DNA of 64,000 nt. Origin: Gordionus sp. m RMFG-2023 (taxonomy: Eukaryota > Nematomorpha > Gordioida > Chordodea > Parachordodidae). Where the stretch lies: positions 68,983,561 to 69,047,560 of the forward strand of contig NC_088775.1 in NCBI RefSeq assembly GCF_954871325.1. The letters are read 5' to 3'. Numbering within the stretch: the first letter of the stretch is position 1; each line of letters starts with the position of its first letter. Shown here one piece after another: positions 58,963 to 64,000 of this stretch. Under the pieces are notes generated by a model. The model was not told where the DNA came from. It saw nothing but the letters and a program-made list of their open reading frames with translations, and ran no database searches. Position numbers and translations under genes: made by a program.

Positions 58963-61372
58963 AGGTCCGTGAAGTTGGCCCCACAATTTTTGATTATCAA
59001 TGGTTTATCAGTTGGTATGATTTGTACCCGATTTGTACCGTTTTCAGTTCGATTTGTACCATCACCGTTTTTGAGATATTCAAAGAACAAAATGGGGGGC
59101 CAACTTCACGACAGCCCCCCAACTTTTGAATTTAAAAATAAAAAGTGCATAGGTCGATAAAGAATGATTTGTACCGTTTGTACCGTTTTCAGTTCGATTT
59201 GTACCATCACCGTTTTCCAGCTATTGACCGTTAAAAATATGGCGCCAAAAATAAAAACACTCCGAAAAAAATTCTCTACCGTTGTACGTTAAAAAAATTT
59301 AAAAAAAAATAAATTTTGAGTGTTTTTATTTTTGGCGCCATATCTTTAACGGTCAATAGCTAAAAAACGGTAATAGTACAAATCGAGTTTGAAACGGTAC
59401 AAATCGGGTACAAATCAATCCCGTTTTAAAAATTTGAAAAATCTTAAATTTTGAATATCGGGGGGGGGGGGGCTAACTTCACGCTATAATATAAGGTTTA
59501 AAATTTGATTTCCGATAATATATAAAAGATAAAGCTTAATTTGTGGCATCATTGGGAAGAGAAAAAAATTCTCTACCGTTGTATGTTAAAAAATTTTAAA
59601 AAAAATTTTGAGTGTTTTTTATTTTTGGCGTCATATCTTTAACGGTCAATAGCTGGAAAACGGTAATAGTACAAATCGAGTTTGAAATGGTACAAATCGG
59701 TACAAATCAATCCCGTTTTAAAAATTTGAAAAATCTCAATTTGAATATCGGGGGGGGGGCTAACTTCACGCTATAAAATAAGGTTTAAAATTTGATTTCC
59801 GAAATAAATAATGAAGATAAAGCTTAATTTGAGACATCATTGGGAAGAGAAAAAAATTCTCTATCGTTGTGCGTTAAAAAAATTTAAAAAAAATAAATTT
59901 TGAGTGTTTTTATTTTTGGCGCCATATCTTTAACGGTCAATAGCTAAAAAACGGTAATAGTACAAATCGAGTTTGAAACGGTACAAATCGGGTACAAATC
60001 AATCCCGTTTTAAAAATTTGAAAAATCTTACATTTTGAATATCGGGGGGGGGGCTAACTTCACGCTATAATATAAGGTTTAAAATTTGATTTCCGAAATA
60101 TATAAAAGATAAAGCTTAATTTGTGGCATCATTGGGAAGAGAAAAAAATTCTCTACCGTTGTATGTTAAAAAATTTTAAAAAAAAATTTTGAGTGTTTTT
60201 TATTTTTGGCGTCATATCTTTAACGGTCAATAGCTGGAAAACGGTAATAGTACAAATCGAGTTTGAAACGGTACAAATCGGTACAAATCAATCCCGTTTT
60301 AAAAATTTGAAAAATCTCAATTTGAATATCGGGGGGGGGGGCTAACTTCACGCTATAAAATAAGGTTTAAAATTTGATTTCCGAAATAAATAATGAAGAT
60401 AAAGCTTAATTTGAGACATCATTGGGAAGAGAAAAAAATTCTCTATCGTTGTGCGTTAAAAAAATTTAAAAAAAATAAATTTTGAGTGTTTTTATTTTTG
60501 GCGCCATATCTTTAACGGTCAATAGCTAAAAAACGGTAATAGTACAAATCGAGTTTGAAACGGTACAAATCGGGTATAAATCAATCCCGTTTTAAAAATT
60601 TGAAAAATCTTACATTTTGAATATCGGGGGGGGGGGGGCTAACTTCACGCTATAATATAAGGTTTAAAATTTGATTTCCGAAATATATAAAAGATAAAGC
60701 TTAATTTGTGGCATCATTGGGAAGAGAAAAAAATTCTCTACCGTTGTATGTTAAAAAATTTTAAAAAAAATTTTGAGTGTTTTTTATTTTTGGCGTCATA
60801 TCTTTAACGGTCAATAGCTGGAAAACGGTAATAGTACAAATCGAGTTTGAAACGGTACAAATCGGTACAAATCGGTACAAATCAATCCCGTTTTAAAAAT
60901 TTGAAAAATCTCAAGTTTTGAATATCGGGGGGGGGGGGCTAACTTCACGCTATAATATAAGGTTTAAAATTTGATTTCCGAAATAAATAATGAAGATAAA
61001 GCTTAATTTGAGATATCATTGGGAAGAGAAAAAACGTTGTACGTTAAAAAATTTTACAAAAATAAATTTTGAGTGTTTTTTATTTTTGGCGCCATATTTT
61101 TAACGGTCAATAGCTGGAAAACGGTGATGGTACAAATCGAACTGAAAACGGTACAAATCGGTACAAATCATTCTTTATCGACCTATGCACTTTTTATTTT
61201 TAAATTCAAAAGTTGGGGGGGGGCTGTCGTGAAGTTGTCCCCCCATTTTGTTCTTTGAATATCTCAAAAACGGTGATGGTACAAATCGAACTGAAAACGG
61301 TACAAATCGGGTACAAATCATACCAACTGATAAACCATTGAAAATCAAAAATTGTAGGGCCAACTTCACGGA
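58963..61372. mobile_element. Foldback-like element with ~300-bp arms and six tandem units
   Basis: Arms start CCGTGAAGTTGGCCC on one strand at 58967 and on the other at 61371, and pair for about 300 bp with few mismatches. The flanks TTCCAAAT (58955-58962 and 61373-61380) form an 8-bp duplication as in hAT; three extra bases (AGG) stand at the left edge. The centre is a tandem array. GGTACAAATCG motifs occur dozens of times in both directions. No protein coding; it must have been moved by another element's enzyme. Confidence 0.8.
59460..60950. repeat. Tandem array of ~290-bp units, two alternating types
   Basis: GCTAACTTCACGC, preceded by 8-13 G, occurs at 59472, 59759, 60053, 60341, 60638 and 60938 (spacing 287-300). 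Odd units have GTGGCATC, GTATGTT and GGCGTC; even units have GAGACATC, GTGCGTT and GGCGCC. So the true repeat is a ~585-bp dimer. The G-run plus CTAACTTCACG copies the element's own tip. Confidence 0.9.
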
Positions 61373-62115
61373 TTCCAAATGATTTATTACTTAGTTACAA
61401 AATATAAATTTAAATTTAAGACATTGTTATTAAATTACAATAGAAAAAATAAAAAGATATTCTAAGTTAACAAATAATAGGAGGTTAACTTTAATCATAG
61501 TCAAATTATATATAAGTTAAACAAAAAAGTTGTACATTTAATCAAAAATGTTATAATAAGTTATTTATGAGAAAATAAACAAAACTATGGAATGCATGTA
61601 GAAAGGCCAATTTCAGAAAAGATAAGAGAGATGCAAATATTTACTTAAGCATAAAAATTACCTAATTAAGAGATATAAAGTTGTATAAAATTCAATGTGG
61701 AATGGATCCTTCTTAAGGGTTTTAACATAAAACTCCCATCTGCAAGAATAAATTTTTAGATTATAAAATACAAATGAATAAAAATTTATTTTAAAAGACG
61801 TTTTAATTGTACACATAAATTAAAATTACTAAATATATACTTTATTAACATATTTTATAAAAATAATGGAAAATTTTAGAATAACCCTAAATAAATATAA
61901 TAAATAACACCTCATAAGATAGGAAAATTTCTGATTCATCCCTCATCAAATAAAAGAGAAAATTCTGATTCCCCATATAATTGTTTAAATTTTAAATTAT
62001 ACATAAATTCAAGAATTAAAAAAGTATTTAAATAAATCTCGTACTCTTTGAATCGTATCTATTTGATTAATTTTGAGAAAAAAAAATATTTTACCAGATT
62101 AAGAAAAAAAAATAT
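61373..62115. other. AT-rich stretch, nothing recognised
   Basis: No open frame or repeat ends. A short direct repeat of TGTGACAAGGCTTTTATATA follows further on (62261-62310). Confidence 0.4.
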
Positions 62116-62183
62116 TTGCCGGGATTCGAACCCAAGTCCAATAATCCAAGCGAAGTTCTTGCCCGATTGGGCCACATGCACTT
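62116..62183 (-). ncRNA. tRNA-like relic or SINE head with Pol III boxes
   Basis: On the minus strand, TGGCCCAATCGG (62174-62163) fits the A box and GGTTCGAATCC (62132-62122) fits the B box, at tRNA-like spacing. The T-arm hairpin is good (GGG-TTCGAAT-CCC). The acceptor halves and anticodon stem do not pair, so it is not a working tRNA; more likely a tRNA pseudogene or the head of a SINE. Confidence 0.45.
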
Positions 62184-63012
62184 TTCAAAATTAACGATTT
62201 TTTGAATATATATTATAAAGTGGGACATGAAAAGTGTGACATGAGAGCGTAACGCTATTTTTGTGACAAGGCTTTTATATATATTATAGATGTGACAAGG
62301 CTTTTATATATATTGATTATAGATAATTCACATTTATTTTATAGTTTTTCAATGCTGGTTTATATATATAATTTTTTTATAATTCACATTAATTTAAAAT
62401 TGTGTATTAGAAAAGTTATTAGTCCTAATAAATTTATGCTTAGTATTTTTAATTAACAATAATATTTCTTAAAAATATTTATTATCCCCCCGCAGACCAA
62501 ATTCCTGCGTACGCGCCTGCATCTTCTTAATCAAGTCAATGTCATGATTTTCAAAAGTATTACATAAAATAGGTATAATTAAATAATACATTCTAATGAG
62601 AAAAAAAATTTGGAATAGGTGAATCCAATAATTTTCTTGCTTCTGAGGAAATATTTCTTTCAAGCCATTGTGATATTTCAGTAATAGAATTAATAATCGG
62701 CTCTTCTAACTCCATAAATTACTGGTGGAGACTCGATCTCGTTGGACAAGCTTGCAATTTCTTTCTCCCTGTTGGACAAGGAGTTTCAGGGATAATTATT
62801 ATTTAACTAGAAATTTAGATAAATAATATGCCACTAAAATTTGAAAATATAGGTAAATTACACCAAGGAAAACTTGAAATAGAAATTAATTGATAAAATA
62901 ACTAGTAGATGATTGTGATAAATAAAAAAATATAATCCGGCATCTGCATTTTTTGGCTTTTGGGAGGGGGGGATTTGTCCCCCTGCCCCCCCCCCCGCTG
63001 CGTACGCGCCTG

Positions 63013-64000
63013 TCTAACCCTTTGAAATTAAATAAAGATTCGGTCGATATTTTGCAATATATGTAATATTATTTATAATAGGTCTATATAATAAAAGTAT
63101 TAAATACATTTTTACAGCAATATATTTTACGTTATTTCATCTAAAAATTTAATTGATATCCTCTCAATAAATTTAATGATAATATTTTACTTAATATAAT
63201 AAAAACTATGTACTTCCCTTCCACCCATCAGATTTTATTTTGGTTGGGGATATGATATAGTTAAGCATTCATTTATTTTATAATAATTGTTTTGCTTAAT
63301 TTCATCAAAACTGGATACGGGATAAGGTTATAACTTTACTAGATTTTTTATAAAATTCTGTTCAAATTTATCTAATCTTGATGCAGATACTATGCATTTC
63401 ATATAATTTTTTGCTTAATTTTTGCTCAATTTTTGCTCAATTTTTATGTATATTTGATTTTATATTGTATTTCTAGAGGTAAGTTTTTGTGAATCTTTCC
63501 TTTTTAATTATTTTACACTATGAAAACGAAAAGTTTGTCAAGAATTTTTTTTTTACCTACAATCCCAATAAAAAACACAGAAAATATGTTCAGTGCATTA
63601 CCAAATTTAATATATCGTCTGCAAAATATAACTTAAAATAATTTTATTTTAATAAAAAATTAGGAACATTAAGTAGGATAAAACATCATTTAAATGAAAA
63701 AACTTAAAAATCAAATCTACGTGTAATTTTAATATGACATCCATGAGCACAAAATAACTTTCCTCAGAACCATTAGATAAATATCAAACTGAACATGACA
63801 CAAATATTAAAATTATAATGGGAAAAATGGAATAGATCTACGCCCTCCATTAAGTCTATCTACTAATTCCTAACAGTACAGTTTTACATATAGCATTTAT
63901 ATAACTTAAATATTTGTATTATATTAGCTCGAAAGAGTTGTTATTCTTGGTTTCAAAATGGTTCAATATTAAAGTTGGTTCCACGTCTCCATCTTTGGAG
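63013..64000. other. AT-rich end of the window, nothing recognised
   Basis: Only a short TTTTTGCTCAA triplication at about 63410-63445. No exon-like sequence identified. Confidence 0.45.

Larger units (their letters stand above)
57495..62322. other. 4.8-kb block inserted in the inner hAT copy
   Basis: The outer copy is continuous at the matching point (near 46985) while the inner copy is opened there by about 4.83 kb. The block contains a tandem duplication, the foldback-like element and a tRNA-like relic. Its edges read ACTAGAAGATAGCCTGTC and TATATATTGATTATAG; I see no inverted ends or target copy that say how it entered. Confidence 0.6.
53014..62519 (+). mobile_element. Inner P52rIPK-type hAT copy, inverted inside the outer one
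   Basis: The right tip at 62519 is ..TGCGTACGCGCCTG; the left tip lacks its first ~12 bases and starts CAGCGGGGGGG. Its sequence is the reverse complement of the outer copy throughout. It carries the hAT at 53343-56084 and a 4.8-kb block at 57495-62322. At the left junction the outer copy stops at GCTTTCCGCT and at the right it resumes CATCTTCTTAATC; compared with the inner copy about 10 bp are gone, so a small deletion took the left tip and target copy. Confidence 0.75.
46772..63012 (-). mobile_element. Outer P52rIPK-type hAT copy (parts 46772-53013 and 62520-63012)
   Basis: The left tip CAGGCGCGTACGCAGG and the right tip, read on the other strand (CAGGCGCGTACGCAGCG), make an inverted pair. 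With the Gypsy fossil (47923-52779) and the inner copy (53014-62519) set aside, about 1.87 kb remain, close to the ~1.93 kb of the inner copy. Transposase relics run on the minus strand: the dimerisation piece near 47220-47140, and from 62790 back to 62520 the segment with ISQWLERNISSEARKLLDS. Flanks TACACTTT and TCTAACCC do not match, so the target duplication is lost or the ends have moved. Confidence 0.75.

Noticed and set aside
59460-60950. CRISPR or rDNA spacer array
   Set aside because: The units are contiguous tandem copies with no unique spacers, bounded by transposon arms and an 8-bp duplication.
58969-61378. Paired 60-67-codon proteins at 58969 and 61378
   Set aside because: They are the same arm of the foldback-like element read from each end, not genes.
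62116-62183. Functional tRNA gene
   Set aside because: The acceptor and anticodon stems do not pair; only the Pol III boxes and T arm survive.

Overview
The window is very AT-rich animal DNA (about three quarters A+T or more by eye). It holds one recognisable host gene in a dense, nested crowd of transposable elements, mostly hAT DNA transposons. The host gene has GT..AG introns, animal-type histidine decarboxylase sequence and the standard genetic code. This points to an invertebrate; I cannot name the phylum.

Host gene: thirteen exons on the + strand between 26052 and 46174 encode a histidine decarboxylase (HDC). I count 1244 residues from the first complete codon seen, with about 11 N-terminal residues missing because the first coding exon was not found. 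All catalytic residues are present, including the serine that separates HDC from DOPA and tyrosine decarboxylases. After the ~470-residue core comes an acidic, serine/asparagine-rich extension of ~774 residues, much longer than in human HDC. Introns run from 57 bp to 9.4 kb. The two longest are swollen by insertions: a hAT within a hAT at 28028-32216, then a hAT relic (34109-37150) and an endonuclease-bearing LINE (about 38.2-41.4 kb). One exon is only 20 nt long.

Upstream (1-26 kb): no host exon was recognised. The region holds non-autonomous hAT elements with GC-rich ends (2996-3319, 3933-4324, 15353-16310, 23656-23843, 25004-25488), a hAT relic nested in another hAT relic (5943-9735), other short inverted-repeat elements, a degenerate repeat at 13.1-14.9 kb, and long featureless AT-rich stretches.

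Downstream (46.2-63.0 kb): one large nest. A ~1.9 kb hAT with a P52rIPK-like transposase relic and CAGGCGCGTACGCAG ends (46772-63012) was split by a second, inverted copy of itself (53014-62519), making a palindrome of about 16 kb. A broken Ty3/Gypsy LTR fossil (47923-52779) lies in the outer copy. A nearly intact hAT with a perfect 8-bp target duplication (53343-56084) and a 4.8 kb block lie in the inner copy. That block carries a foldback-like element (58963-61372) with six internal ~290-bp tandem units. Nothing recognisable lies in 63.0-64.0 kb.

The host gene acts alone here: HDC makes histamine from histidine. The transposons are parasites at different stages of decay, and their nesting order can be read from the interruptions and target-site duplications.
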